Source: Amborella trichopoda
Lineage: Eukaryota > Streptophyta > Magnoliopsida > Amborellales > Amborellaceae
Length of the DNA: 64,000 nucleotides
Reading direction: 5' to 3'
NCBI RefSeq assembly: GCF_000471905.2
Contig: NW_006499883.1
Coordinates: 3,842,490-3,906,489 of the forward strand
In this document: in pieces, positions 1 to 11,970 of the stretch
Numbering within the stretch: position 1 is the first letter of the stretch
Layout: each line of letters begins with the position of its first letter
The notes under the pieces: model-generated
What the model saw: the letters and a program-made list of their open reading frames with translations, nothing else
Databases searched by the model: none
Told to the model about the DNA's origin: nothing
Program-made: the position numbers and the translations under genes

Positions 1-341
1 CATGATTGGACAGTAAGAAAGGAACGTTTAGGAATGGAAAGTAGACTGTAATCCAACGCACAATAGAGAAACCACAGTCAATTGGATCAATTGAAATGAT
101 GAATGGTGACGGAAGGGGAGAGGAATCCACCATTGGAATCATGCCGTATTCTGGCGGATACCGCTAATTTGCCATCACCATCCATCATTTCAACGGTAAT
201 AAATCCATGGATTATACTTGTTCTATACTGCAAGGGATTAAAGAAATCTTCCCTTTGAGAAATTTAGCCAAATATTCACACTTGGTCCTTTCCTTTTCTT
301 TTGCTTTTTTTTAGTGGGGTGTGTTGGGAGATGAAGCTTAC

Positions 342-471
342 TCTTGTGCGCATGCTATTGCCACTCATATTTTCCTCTATACGAGCAGAAACTGCCAGAC
401 TCCCATCTTGGGGCTCGGAAAGCAAATGAGCCGTAACTTCCTTGCAAGTTGCAAACTTCTGGCCAGTAGGG
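342..471 (-). CDS. MBD8: MBD8-like exon 2
   Basis: Acceptor TTGAAG then C, completing the split AGC serine codon. The exon reads SPTGQKFATCKEVTAHLLSE and on to SMRTR, with donor GTAAGC directly after. The motif SP-G--F-TCKEV is the second half of plant MBD-type domains and fits exactly onto exon 1, both in sequence and in phase (1232 + 130 nt = 454 codons). The acceptor has a weak pyrimidine tract. Confidence 0.85.
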
Positions 472-3400
472 CTTCAATGCACAATATTAGGAAACAAAGT
501 ATTAGGGTTTGCACATAGCACCACACTAAGAAGATATTAGACAATTGAAGGCACAAAGCAGCACAAACACATAATCAGAACAATTTATTTCAAATAAATT
601 ATGTTATTCTTAAATATAAAAATTTCACTCCAAATAGTGTGAGTAAATAGAGCAAGGTCAAGAGGATTGTATCGACTGCTACACGCAGATTAAAATTTGG
701 ATAAGGGATTAGCATCCAGTCAAGTTCTCCCCCACCCCTCCCAAAAAAAAAAACAAAAAGAATTCTCTAAAGAACCATTCTCTAGCTACAGCATCAACAG
801 CCCTACTAGCACCCCTTGTGAGAGTCTTCCCTCTACCTTAATTGCATCATGAATGATGCCGCTCTCACATATCCATTGGGGTAAGCCTTTGAGGCTCCAT
901 CCAATTAAGATCATCTCCTCCATGTTGAGCAAGTATTTCAAAAGTGGTGCCAAGCTAATACTGATGTTCCTATTGGCAGTTTAGACTACCAAAGTCTTAG
1001 CCTGATGGCTTTGGAAGATGTTTCTTTTAACCATGTGCTACTTTAAAATTAATGGAAAGAGAAAAAATAATCATCTTAAGGTGCATCTCTATAAGGAATG
1101 ATTCTTGAGCTTTAGGGTTTAGGGTTTAGGACAATGCATTGGTCACATGGGCTTTGTGATTTGGAAAATTTCCAATAAAAGACAATGGAAAAAGAAATAG
1201 AAAACAAAAAAGACATAGGATAGAGGAGAGTACATTGGAAATTAGGAAACTCCACCCACACCCCTATTTTCTGGGGACTCAAAATCCAATAGAAAGGGGC
1301 AAGAGAGACAGAGAGGGAAGGGGGCTGTGTATGTGCCGGAGGTGGGGTGCTAAACTGATGCCTTTTCTATAGTTGGTCAGAATTCCCTCCAAGGGAAAGA
1401 ATTGTAAAACGGCTTTCTAGAAAAGTGCAAAGCAGCAAGGGAGAAAAACACAGATTAGGCTGCAATATTTAAAAAAAAAGAGGGAAGAAATCAGGGAAGA
1501 AGCAAAAAAAACAAAATCAGTGAAGGATCTCTAATTCCATAATTATTCTCAAAGAAATTTTGGGAAAGAGGATTTCTTGACTCAAGAAACCAGCACCTAG
1601 GCAGGCAATTGGTTTCAAAATCTCCCATTTGTAACAAAAATTGATCCGAATGGTCTAATCATAAATGGACACTAAATCATTTATGTATCATGTCTTTTCG
1701 TATGCACAAGGCTTATTGAATACAAAAGGCAAAACCAACTGCAAGAAAAAGTAAAGGCATGAATTCCTTTTATCGTGATAAAATTCCAGAAAGGAAATAT
1801 CCAAGGGCACATTTTTCACAAAATGACACCATGAGATTAATGAAGGGATCACAAAAGGCAAATTCCAAACCACTCACCCACCTAGATATTAGTTTCTTTA
1901 GTCAATAAAGACTCCTCAATTTCCCTCTCTTTCCCTACATTTCTCTAAAAACAAAAATGGGATTGGAACTTGTTCGCTAATTTCTTCTCTTCTTTCTCTT
2001 TTCTCTTATTCTAGAAAGAGAAAAGTAGGATTGGCTATCATTGTCTTCTACTTTTCTCCTCCTCCTTTCCCGGAGAAAAGTCTGCCCAAATATAGAAAAG
2101 ATGCAGGCTTTCTTCTAAGACCTGATAATTGAAACCTCCATAACAAGGGCATGCGTTGAGTTTCCTAAGTTCCCACAAACTCACCCTATACCTCAATTTT
2201 TTTCTTATCTATGTTTTTTTCTTTTTTCTTTTTTTTTTTTGACCAGATTCGTATCCGGCTCAGGCCTCTTCCATAAGGAGGCTTTCGGTCCCTCAAAATC
2301 TTTTTGTACCAAGTGGGAAAATCCATGCTTCCACTCTTATAGGGTACCAGTCAGCTTAATTATGGAACTATCATTTCCAGTATACACACAAAATTTCTGG
2401 CAGCAAGTACTAGCGAACCTTGTCTTCAACCTGAAACCAATGCTTTGCGTGATGACTAGGATGGCACCCTTTGTTACATCGTACATCCCTTTCACATGCT
2501 TCTGAACCATTGGTGGGTGAGTTGATCAGCGGCTTGCCTCATAGTAGCCAAGAAAAATCCCATCCCCACCATTTGGTCTTCAGTAGATGGCCCCATCACC
2601 TCAACACTTGAACATTGGTTGTATCTTTCTTTGCCACGGCCACAGTAAGAGAATCTGATGGTGATGGAATAGGACATATTGACTCTTAAACTGCAAGCAT
2701 TGTGGTCTTTGACAGCAATATGAGCTGCTTAACAATCTTACAATGCTTCAGCTGTTGAGTAAGTACCAAGACAATCTTTCTTTGGTCTTAAGAACAGCCT
2801 GTTTAACAACCTCTACCACCTCCCTTTGGTGTTTGAAAAGAAAAAAGAGAAAAATACTTGCACGTTGATTTTCAGCTCAAATGGAAGTTCAATTAACCAT
2901 CAAATTTAAAAATATTGTAACATCTTTAACTAAACTCCAAATATTTTCTTTCAATGAGAAGTATAAACCGTGTTTAGCAAGTCTGCAATTAAAAAAATTT
3001 CAAAAGAAAAAAACCCTGATTTAAAACTGATACAAAGTCATGGGCATAAAACTATTGTTTAGTTACTTTCTTGTATCCTAACAATATAATCATTGCATCC
3101 TCCCTTTGCAAATGGCAACTTAATTTCATGACGTATATACAAATCTCATTTCTATGCTCTGACTTTATGAATAAAATCAGAAAGAGTCCGTACTTTTTTT
3201 TTAACTTAATTTTTTGGCAATCCCCATTTTTGCACAGATCTTTTTGGCTCTTATTTTTTGACCCAAAACTGATTTAATACTGATGTTATTGTTTAGTGAT
3301 ACATTTTTATTTCCCCAACTTGGTAACAATGTTCAAAAAAGTGCAGGTGGGCGCCTAGGCATTTTGGGGGCCTAGACCCCCGCCCGGGAAAGGGGGTCCT

Positions 3401-6400
3401 CACCAAAAACAACACCCACCCCGTGCCCCCGCCACCCCCCTACTCCAAACAAAAAAGACAAAGGAATTCAAGGCAATTTTAGAGCCCCAAATGCCTCCTG
3501 AAATAGAAGAAGCATAATATTACAATCACATAACAGATTTACAGATATAAAGACTCAACGAGATTGTAAGACATTAAAATGCTTGAAATCCCAAATGTCA
3601 TTGTAGAAAACCTCGTCTTTGTTAATGCTTTAAAAATATCAAGATCATATCGACGTTGGCACATACCTGATTTATTGGGCCGCCAAAAGTCCTCAAAATC
3701 GGACTGGAACCTCCAAAAACACCCACGAACTATTGCCTTTGTTTTGAAATTGAAAAAATCAAAATTTTATCAATCTTTCAATAAATCACATATTCAAGGT
3801 TTTTAGAGAGTTTTAATATCTATAAGAGCAGCGAATTAGGTTGTGGGGGTATTAGAATACCCCCAAACCCCTTTTCCCCCCTTTTTTGGGGGGGACATTA
3901 CTAATTTTGACCTAGCCGAGGGCATTTTTCAACCCTCAACAACATGCATCGAGGCGGCGCCTAGGCAACCACCTTGACTGTACTGCATAGGCGGCGCCTT
4001 GCCCACCTAGGCAGGCGCCTAGATGCAAGCCACCTAAGTGCCCCTCCTAAGTTCTACCTAGGCGATTTAGCAATTTGGGCTGTCGAATTTTTTAACATTG
4101 CTTGGGAATTATGGTATAAATCAGGCTAGCGTTGACATCGATTGGCAACCCTTGAGATAAACAACCTTCAATCCACGTATTAAACCCCCTTCTAGGTGAT
4201 GTCTTCTACAAGGCTTGCATAGACTATGATCATCACGATCAGGTAATAATTTAGGGTCCAATTAAGTTTATCCCATTTGAATCACTTAGTCTATCAAATA
4301 ATTTCTAGGGATGAAGTTCAAGATCTTTGACAGTGGCCGAGGGGGGTTCAAGGTTCCATACAATTTCTAGACACTCAACTCATCAGCCCTAGCTTTCTCA
4401 AGCATGGAAAGCATTCTAAGGGTGTAAATAAGGTGGTCTTTATCAGACCTTCTCTAATTCAACAAGGGCATGTGATTTGATCAATGTTGAAGCTCCTCTT
4501 ACAGTCTTCACTATCCCCAAGTCATAATTGTGATCGTTACATAAAATAATGAAAGCTTTACTATTGATACAATAGAAAACAACAAATCAATATGTGACTA
4601 TTCTACAAAGATTGCACATACATTCTCCATCCCTTTTTGTCGTGGCACCCCTTTCTCTTCCTCCTTACTTCTAATTGTCTCAAACCATGTGAGTCCTTCT
4701 TGCGTTTGTTTTTTTGTTTCTTTTTTTTTTAATCCGTTACTGAATTGGTCACCCTATATCTACTCCTTCAAGTTGACCCGTCCCAAGCTCATTCTCAAAT
4801 CCATTACCACCCATATGCCATAAGCCTAAGTTAGCCATATTCATGTCTCATTACTTAAAATTCATTTTGCAGGACTTTGCAAATCTTCTGCAACTTCAAC
4901 CCTCATAATCAATGTTAGCAGTGGACATGCTCAAGTCAGTCAAACTCATCAACTTGATGAGCCCAAAAACCTCTTGATGCAAGGAAGATGGAGGGAAAAA
5001 ATAATTAAAATAAAAATAACAATAAATGGTGAGAGATTACACCCTCTCAAGGTTTGAGAAGGAATCCACCCCAAAAGATCTTTCACAAAATCAACTCTTT
5101 ACTTAATCACCAATTCGCTTCCCTCTTTACAATGAGAGACTTCTTCCCTTTAAATACACTTAGAAAATAAATAAATAAATAATAGAAACCCACAAAAATA
5201 ATTTCTCTCTCAAACTCACGTCTCCCTTATCAAACCATCTCAAGTAAGCCTTATCCTAACTAAACCTTATTAACATTTATCTCTTTAAAACGAACTTAAT
5301 CATTTGCCTAATATTAAAATTAACCACATCCCCAAAAAAACTCACGCACTTCCCTATCCCCAAAACAACTCGCGCACTAACCTATTCATTAAAAGAAAAA
5401 TTAATCTATTAGAGAAAATAAAAATAAAATTTTGATAACCCCAATTTTTATTTACATTATTCTCCTAGGGTTGGGAGAAGCTCGACCTCAAGCTTACAGC
5501 TTGCAGAGGCCAATCAAATAATTTGTGATGTAGTCTCACCATGCGCCTCAATACTTTTTTCTTCAATAAACCGATTTATCAAATACTTTGTGCTTATCTC
5601 AAAGTAAAACACTGGGATCTCGAGCTCAATCGTGATTTTTTTTCTTTTTCAAGTTCTTCGTAAAACTTGAGAAGATTGAGTTGAATACCAAAATCATGTA
5701 GATGCTCCTCAGATCTTGATTCTTGCATCACAATACGATCGTCACATTTAGAATCGGTACCCCTAGGAAGTCGTGGGCCTCAATTCATCGATACAACGAA
5801 ATCTAGTGTCGGATCTTCATGGTTGCGAGCACCCTCTTTTTGAATAATAAGATTCTCCAACTGCTGTAGATGTTGATTCATTTCACGAACTTCGGTTTGA
5901 ACATCCTCCATCATTTTGTTCAAATTTTCTAAAACTTGTCCCAGGAGATCATCTATAGCAGGATTAGCTTTCGGTGGCATTGCAATAGCAGGATCTTACT
6001 TGCTCTGATACCAACTGATGCAAGGGAGATGGAGAGAAGAAATAATTAAAATAAAAATAACAATAAAGGGTAAGAGAGTATACCCTCTCTCAAGGTCTGT
6101 ATATGAATCCACCCCAAAAGATCTTTTCACAAGATCAATTATTTACTGAATCACCAATTCTCTTATCTCTTTATAATGAGGGACTTCTTCCCTTTAAATA
6201 CAATTAGAAGAAAAATAAATAAATAAATAACAAAAACCCACAAAAATAATCTCTCTCTCAAACTCATGTCTCCCTTATCAAACCACCTCAAAACACATGT
6301 CTCCCTTATCAAGCCATCGCAAGTAAGTTTTATCCTAACTAAACCTAAATAACATTTATCTCTTTAAAACCAACTTAATCCTTTGCTTAATACTAAAACA

Positions 6401-9400
6401 AACTATATCCCCAAAACAACTCACGCACTACCCTATCCCTAAAACAACTCACATACTACCCTATTCACTAAAACAAAAGTTAATCCATTAAATAAAATTA
6501 AAAATAAAATCTTGACAACCCCAATTTTTATTTGCATCACCCCCCAACTACGGAAAGAGATATGTATTATGAACTGGATCAGGTCGAACCTGACCCCCAC
6601 CCAGCATGTTTCAGGCTAAATCGAGACCCAAACGAACCTGAATTGGGTCTAGGTAAAGTAGACTTGGACCAACTTGCCAGGTTCAGTAATTGGGTCCAGA
6701 GTTCAACCCAGGTTGGGTCAACTTGCCAAGCCATACATATGGTGTTTTCTCTCAAATCAATTCGGTAAATTAATTTTTATGCTTTGATCCATAAAAAAGA
6801 TGCTCTATAGATGTACTTTTTAACTTAAAATATTTTTTTTCTTGACTTAATGTGGCTAACGTGATATACTTTGAAAGTCGTTGATAGTCAGTAATTTATC
6901 TTTTCTAAGAGGAGATGTCGACTCCAACGGAGGATCCAACATGGCAGCATGGGGTGAAGCTGTCAGAGAAGGGTAAGGGTTGGGTGGAATGTGGGGAAGG
7001 AGATGGCAAGAGATATTGATGGCATAAAATATGAACTCACCCAAATTCAAGGTGATATGCAAGCTTTCCAAATGTGTTTGCAAGTTAAGCAACGTATGTT
7101 CCAAGCTATCTAGAACCAATCATTAACAAAAGGACCTTGAACAAGAAGATGGTCTAGAGCTAAAAGAGAAGCAAGACTAGGAGGCCACCAAGGAGACAAT
7201 AGCAAGTTGCACCACTGGAGGAAACTGAGAAAGGCCAAGATGATATGGAAGTGAAGGGAAACGCCAAGCAGTGGTCGACAGATCCAAGGTGGCACTGAGC
7301 ATGAGGATGGACAACCCTTGACGATTTTAGGTAGGGGCTACCACGTCCAAAATCACATGGATGTTTGGGAAGGATCTCTTTCCTAACACCGAGGGTGCTA
7401 ATGTACCCCTACCTACACATTGCTCCTATTGGTTGTAGAGGTTAGACCATTGTATTTTTATATTGGACTTCTTTTTTAATTCTTGTGTATCGATGAAACT
7501 GTCAACCTACAGTGCATGTGGCTGTTGCATATAATTAATTTAACTTTACTCTTTAATATGAAGTGGATATTGATGAGCTCATTTGAATAAGCACCACACA
7601 GTTCTCCCTCACTTTAGCCACAATTGTATTTTATTTAGACCCCCTATTTCCATGTCTTTTTCGAATTGGAAGACTTTGATATCCTCAAAACCCTGCTGTT
7701 CTAAATTTTACAATACTCCAAAACCTCCTAGGACTCCAATTTCAAGCAGAATCCTAACTCAAATAGGATCTATAAACTAACCAATAAACCCAATCGAATA
7801 TGAACCCAATTATAACTCCTAACTTAACCCTAATTCACTTCTTCTGTCGCCATACAATTAGTCAAGTTGCTATTACTTGTGTAGGGTTACATTGGTCAAA
7901 CATCAACTTTTGTCCTCTTTCAGCCCAGAGTTGAATGAGGCTGAAGTTATTGAACGAGAACAAAGTTACAAATAAAAAAACATTATACAAAACATGGACA
8001 TGGATTCTCAACCTGAGCACAACCTATCTACAATTCTAGGCACAACAGTTCTATATAACCTTTTTCTCTTTTTTTTCCTTTTTTTTTTTAATGGTAACAA
8101 CTTCTGTTTAGTCTCTTTCTACAACAAATAAAGTAATGTTTAGTAGAGCAGCCATCAGAAAAGCCCATCAGATACATCTAGTTAAATTAAATGAACAAAA
8201 AACAGTGATCCTTAGGATTGTTCAAATTTAAAAAAAAAACATCCGAACTATAAAAGATTCTAACAAGCGTACAAAGTGAAAGCAAAAAAAACCTTATATA
8301 TTTGCGACAATCTATGAAAAGCTTGCCTTCCTTCTTTCGAATCCCCAATATAACCTTCCAGCCATCAGGCAACCCATCCCCAAAATCACTAGCGTCCACC
8401 ATCTTCCTCTTCTTCCTCTTAGTCACCCACTCCCCACCCAAACCATCTAAGAATTCAACCAATTCTAATTCATTCTCCAAAGCTGCAGTTCTCTTCTTCA
8501 AATGTGGCACGAACAACTCTCGACTAGCCAATGCGTGAACCTCAACAAAACCATTTTGCAACATCTTTTCTTTGTTATCACCATTTCGAACATTTCCATG
8601 GCACCCAATTCCCGTCTGATTGAAATCAGAGGAACCATTGTTATCAATGGCCCCTCTATCGCCATTTTCTAAGACAGCCAAGCTCATCAAGCCCTTCCTT
8701 CGAGCATCTTCCTTCTTTGAAACTCTTCTCTTCTGCCTAATCACGGCCTCCCCGACAACCCTATCACCAAGCTCAAAAGGCCTAATTGCATTACCAGCAG
8801 CACAATGCGAACCACCTTCATTGATCGGCTGATCACAAACTTTAGATTGTCCTTCAACCACGCCATGCTTGCCACTGGATGAAACCCTAGAATCAGCAGA
8901 CCCCAATTCAACCCCACTCCCAACACCCCCCAGAGCCCTAGAATTCGCTCCTTCCGAAACCCCAGCATTGGGTTGACCCAAAACCCTAGCAATAGACTCA
9001 CCCCAAACCCTAGCATTCCCCAAATGCACATTGTTGGTTACTCTAGCATTTGCAACACTAGGCTCTGATGAAGCCCTAAGCGTAGTATCCTGACCTGCAA
9101 ATAACTCACGTAGGAGCTGAACAATTCGTTCATTATCGGGGTCCTTTGGAAATGGAGCAGGAGGTTTGGGAGAGGTGGGAGAAGGTCTAGAGATAGAGAG
9201 AAGACCAGCCCTTCGACGAGTAGTGAGAGAAGTCGGAGAAGAGGAGTTGGTACCGTGAGAAAGCAGCTCCTGATGTTGTTGTTGTTTCTTGTGAGAGAGC
9301 CTAAGGCGAGAGTAGGTTTGTTTTCGAGAGCCTTGGCTCTCGTTGAAAATGGAGCGATCAATCTTCGGGACTACAATGTCAGTGAGGGGGGGATTGGAGG

Positions 9401-9524
9401 AGGGTAGAGAGAGAAGGGCGAGGGAGGAGATCTCATCTTGAGAGAGAAAGCGGAGGTCGATGAGAGGGATGGAGGAGATGGGGAGGTGGGGGTTGTCTGG
9501 TTTTTCATCAGATGGGAGGGCCAT
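342..9524 (-). CDS. MBD8: MBD8-like methyl-CpG-binding-domain protein, exons 1-2 (3' part outside window)
   Basis: Nuclear protein of the plant MBD8 group. Exon 1 (8293-9524) gives 410 codons plus 2 nt, and exon 2 (342-471) continues in frame for 454 codons in total; the remaining 3' exons lie left of the window. Visible parts are an N-terminal motif with PLIDLRFLSQDE, the MBD8-typical block VVPKIDRSIFNE followed by GSRKQTYSRLRL, a long low-complexity middle rich in NARV/SRV, a basic stretch KRKKRK near residue 369 that could be a nuclear signal, then the MBD-type fold starting at LPDGW (residue 385) and ending in exon 2. Known for the family: MBD-fold plant proteins act on chromatin, but MBD8-class proteins are not firm binders of methylated CpG. 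Inference: chromatin-associated regulator, substrate unknown. Start chosen at the first ATG of the open frame, just before the conserved N-terminal block. Confidence 0.9.
472..3326. other. MBD8-like intron 1, distal part
   Basis: A/T-rich intron sequence with many poly-A and poly-T runs and a short GGGTTTAGGGTTTAGG stretch near 1117. No coding similarity on either strand that I can support. Confidence 0.6.
3327..4100. mobile_element. hAT-type non-autonomous element (GCCTAGGC-rich family)
   Basis: Left end CAATGTTCAAAAAAG and right end (reverse) CAATGTTAAAAAATTC form the short imperfect TIR usual for plant hAT elements. The flanking 8 bp are CTTGGTAA (3319-3326) and CTTGGGAA (4101-4108), 7 of 8 identical, as expected for a hAT target duplication. 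Both subterminal regions are packed with GCCTAGGC/GGCGCC motifs. No transposase is seen in the 774 bp, so it depends on a partner element. Confidence 0.8.
4109..4974. other. MBD8-like intron 1, middle
   Basis: Intron sequence between a hAT element and an LTR element. Nothing recognisable beyond A/T-rich unique sequence. Confidence 0.5.
4975..5459 (-). repeat. LTR, left copy (3' LTR in element orientation)
   Basis: Begins TGATGCAAGGAAG and ends near TTTACATTA. Aligns along almost its whole length with the right copy. Confidence 0.8.
6016..6539 (-). repeat. LTR, right copy (5' LTR in element orientation)
   Basis: Begins TGATGCAAGGGAG and ends TTGCATCA. It directly adjoins the tRNA-Met primer-binding site on the interior side. 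Confidence 0.8.
6540..8292. other. MBD8-like intron 1, proximal part
   Basis: Contains a GGGTC/GACCC-rich low-complexity patch (about 6570-6730). At about 6990-7120 there is a plus-strand patch that reads like a gag N-terminal coiled coil (DIDGIKYELTQIQGDMQ), too short to assign. The rest is unremarkable intron up to the exon 1 donor. Confidence 0.4.
8293..9524 (-). CDS. MBD8: MBD8-like exon 1
   Basis: Long first coding exon from ATG at 9524 to a donor GTTTTT after ATATAAG at 8293. The open frame reads on into the intron to 8187, but family similarity stops at the donor. It ends inside the MBD fold, after DCRKYI, with two bases (AG) of a split serine codon. Confidence 0.9.
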
Positions 9525-10739
9525 TAGAGAAGAGGGAGGAGGAGTGAAAGAATGATCCCTTCTGGTGCGTGGAAAGTGAAATGCAGGCAGAGTGAGAGAG
9601 GGGTAAATTATTGGAGAAAGAAGGGGGAGAGTGGCATGATTGTACTGGAAGGGGAGGGGAGAGAGGCGTGCGAATTTATCAGGAAGAAAGACAGAGAAGC
9701 GGGATTTCTCTTCTTTACGATTTTTATGGAGGGAGATTTATTCGCATCTCGCGAAAACGAGCATGAGGTCCTTCACATGGGCTTGCTCGGGCTGGTGAAG
9801 TGCTGGGCTAGGGCCAGGCAACCATTCCAAAGGGTAGGTTGAGTAGGCCTCGGTTATGATTCGCTTCGCTAGGAATTTTTTTATTTTTCCTTTATTTTTT
9901 TTGTTTTATTTGACCAACTCAATGCCGGGGCGGCCTTGCGCCAGCCGTAGGAGGACTAGTACTAAGTTAGGGCTAGGGCGAACCATACTAGGCTTGACTC
10001 GGCCCGACTCATTGCCAACCCTTAAATCACACCCATATAAAAAAAAGCTCCTTGCCCCTTCCCTTTTGGCCATGCACGTCCCGGATTGCTAGGGTCGGCA
10101 CTGGCTTGGATCAGGGCGAAGGGGTGTTGGCTCAAGCCTGACCCTAGCCTAGTATATTTCGTGCCCAGTATATCCAAAAAAGGAAAAATAGAAAAAAATG
10201 ATGGCACCCAAGCATGTTTGTTATGTCCATAACCCAAGCCCAACCTGGACTAGACTAGGCCTCAAGTCATGTGTGCATGCCTCCTAGTCATATTTTATGG
10301 CCTAATCCTTAGTTTGCCATGTTTGATCTTACCAAACTAAATGCAGTTAGCCATGCTAGACCTAAGAAAAAAGTCATTCTCTTTTTTCGTGGAAAGCTTA
10401 CTATATGTCCCCACTTATATATCTTTTACCTATATCCCTCATCTCCAAACGGTCCGATCTGAATGGATCATGTCAATATGATTCTTTGCGAACATGGACA
10501 GATTTTCCTTCAGTGGTGTTGGATACTGTCGATGTGAAGTTATGTACATCAAGGACATCTTGTTTGATTGTGGGGTCCCTCTTTCCTCCATCTAATGATC
10601 TTTTTGGCTTGGGAAACTAGGCCAAATGTGCATGAGATCTCTCATGTGAGCCAAATGTTAAGTGGCTTGGGAATGATTGTTTCATTTTTTGGTAGCGCTT
10701 TAATATCGAGGTCAATAAGGTATTTGTGAGCAAACATTT
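9525..10739. other. Upstream region of the MBD8-like gene
   Basis: 5' flank of the gene. A pyrimidine-rich stretch (minus strand) lies immediately before the ATG. G/C-rich words such as GGCCTTG and GGGCTAGGG at about 9900-10250 look like degenerate repeat sequence. No clear TATA box could be fixed. Confidence 0.4.
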
Positions 10740-11129
10740 GAGGGTGAGTTAACCTTGGATAATTGGAGAAGTAATTCCCATGTCTCTTTGGTACCAAAAT
10801 ATGCCTTTTGGGTTAGACTGTGGAGGATTCCTCTTCATGCATGGAATTTGGGTACATTTCAAAGATTGGCAAAATCTTTGTGGTAATTTCTTGAGAATTG
10901 ATTGGGAATCTCTAAAGGGGTATGATCTTTCTTATGTTAGAGTGAGGGTAAATAGAAATTCATTGGCACCATTACCAAGTAAGTCCAAGAAATTCCTTGG
11001 CACTATTACTGAGAAAGATTAGATTTATTGTCAATATGAAATATTTTATTACTGATGTTTATGTGAAAGGTGTTAAGGAACCTTTGATTATTGAGAAGAA
11101 GTGTGCGAGTGATGTGATTTAGAATTAGG

Positions 11130-11970
11130 AATTCAACGTAATGAAGAATGAATAGGTTGAAGTGTATACAGAAAAGAAGAATACAGCTCACCAACTAGTA
11201 GTAGAGCCCCAACTCCTTGCAGTCGATAGCTCATTTTGTTTCTCCGAACAGGGAGGTGGGATAAAATCAGGGTTTGCGCTTGACTTGTCCAGCTCGAGAA
11301 CAGCGATGGAACGAGAAATTCAATTGCCCATCCACCATACCATATAAGTAAGAACTTCACTCCCACTCATATATGCAAAGCTTGAATTCTGTTCCTGGAG
11401 TAGAAGTAGTTTCATGGGTGTGCTTCACCACATGCCCCTAGTCTTCTCGCTCTTGTCGGAACTAGCAATCCAATTGATCAAGCCCACTGGTAAATTTATT
11501 CGGCTTTTCCAGGTCTACGAGTAGATTCAGTTGTTTTGGGTTTTGACGAGTGCAGAGCGAATACTGATTGATGTATATCGCTTACTCTCTCAACACAGAA
11601 ATTTAAATTAGAGGAAAAAAAGATTGAATGTTCTTGTTACATATAAAATATTCTAATAAACTCATTCTAATTCTAGTATAGGAGTAGGAGTCTTGCATAT
11701 TTATATATCTCCCGAGGTATCAAAACCCTTTCTTAGTATGAATACCCTAACCAAATCCACCCACATTGGGATTACTCGTTATTAATTGATCAAGTTTGAT
11801 AGAATTGGATAACATAAACCCAAAGGATTTCTCCTTAGGGTAGGATGCAAGGGAAGAGCTCAGCAATGGCGACCAAAGGGAAAACCCATATTTCAAGGAG
11901 TTAATAGGACACATGGATTAACAAGATGCGATAAACCTTATTTCTCAGTCCTTTCATATTTGAATTTAAA
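11130..11970. other. Unassigned interruption within LINE ORF1
   Basis: ORF1 similarity stops near 11120 and resumes near 11975. The 0.8 kb between has no LINE similarity and no clear TIR, LTR or coding capacity that I can name. Confidence 0.35.

Larger units (their letters stand above)
4975..6539 (-). mobile_element. Short LTR retrotransposon fossil (probably Ty3-like, non-autonomous)
   Basis: Two direct repeats, 4975-5459 and 6016-6539, act as LTRs. The right one begins TGATGCAA and ends TTGCATCA, the usual inverted LTR ends. Read on the minus strand, a primer-binding site TGGTATCAGAGC (6002-6013), complementary to initiator tRNA-Met, lies two bases inside the LTR. It is followed by a short gag-like start MPPKANPAIDDLLGQV. 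The 556 bp interior has no pol, so the copy is broken or of the non-autonomous LARD type. The two LTRs have drifted clearly apart by substitutions and an indel, so the insertion is not recent. No exact 5-bp target duplication could be fixed. Confidence 0.8.

Noticed and set aside
90-227. Possible third exon of the MBD8-like gene (CTTGCAG then an open frame with LAVSARI, echoing exon 2).
   Set aside because: The frame ends in a stop without a donor. The region also forms an imperfect 20-bp inverted repeat (GAAATGATGAATGGTGACGG and its mate near 174-193), so a small foldback element is likelier.
1113-1130. Telomere-like TTTAGGG repeats.
   Set aside because: Only two to three units inside an intron; far too short for an interstitial telomere array.
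8302-9031. Other open frames overlapping MBD8 exon 1 on both strands.
   Set aside because: They are by-products of the G/C-richer coding exon and have no family similarity.
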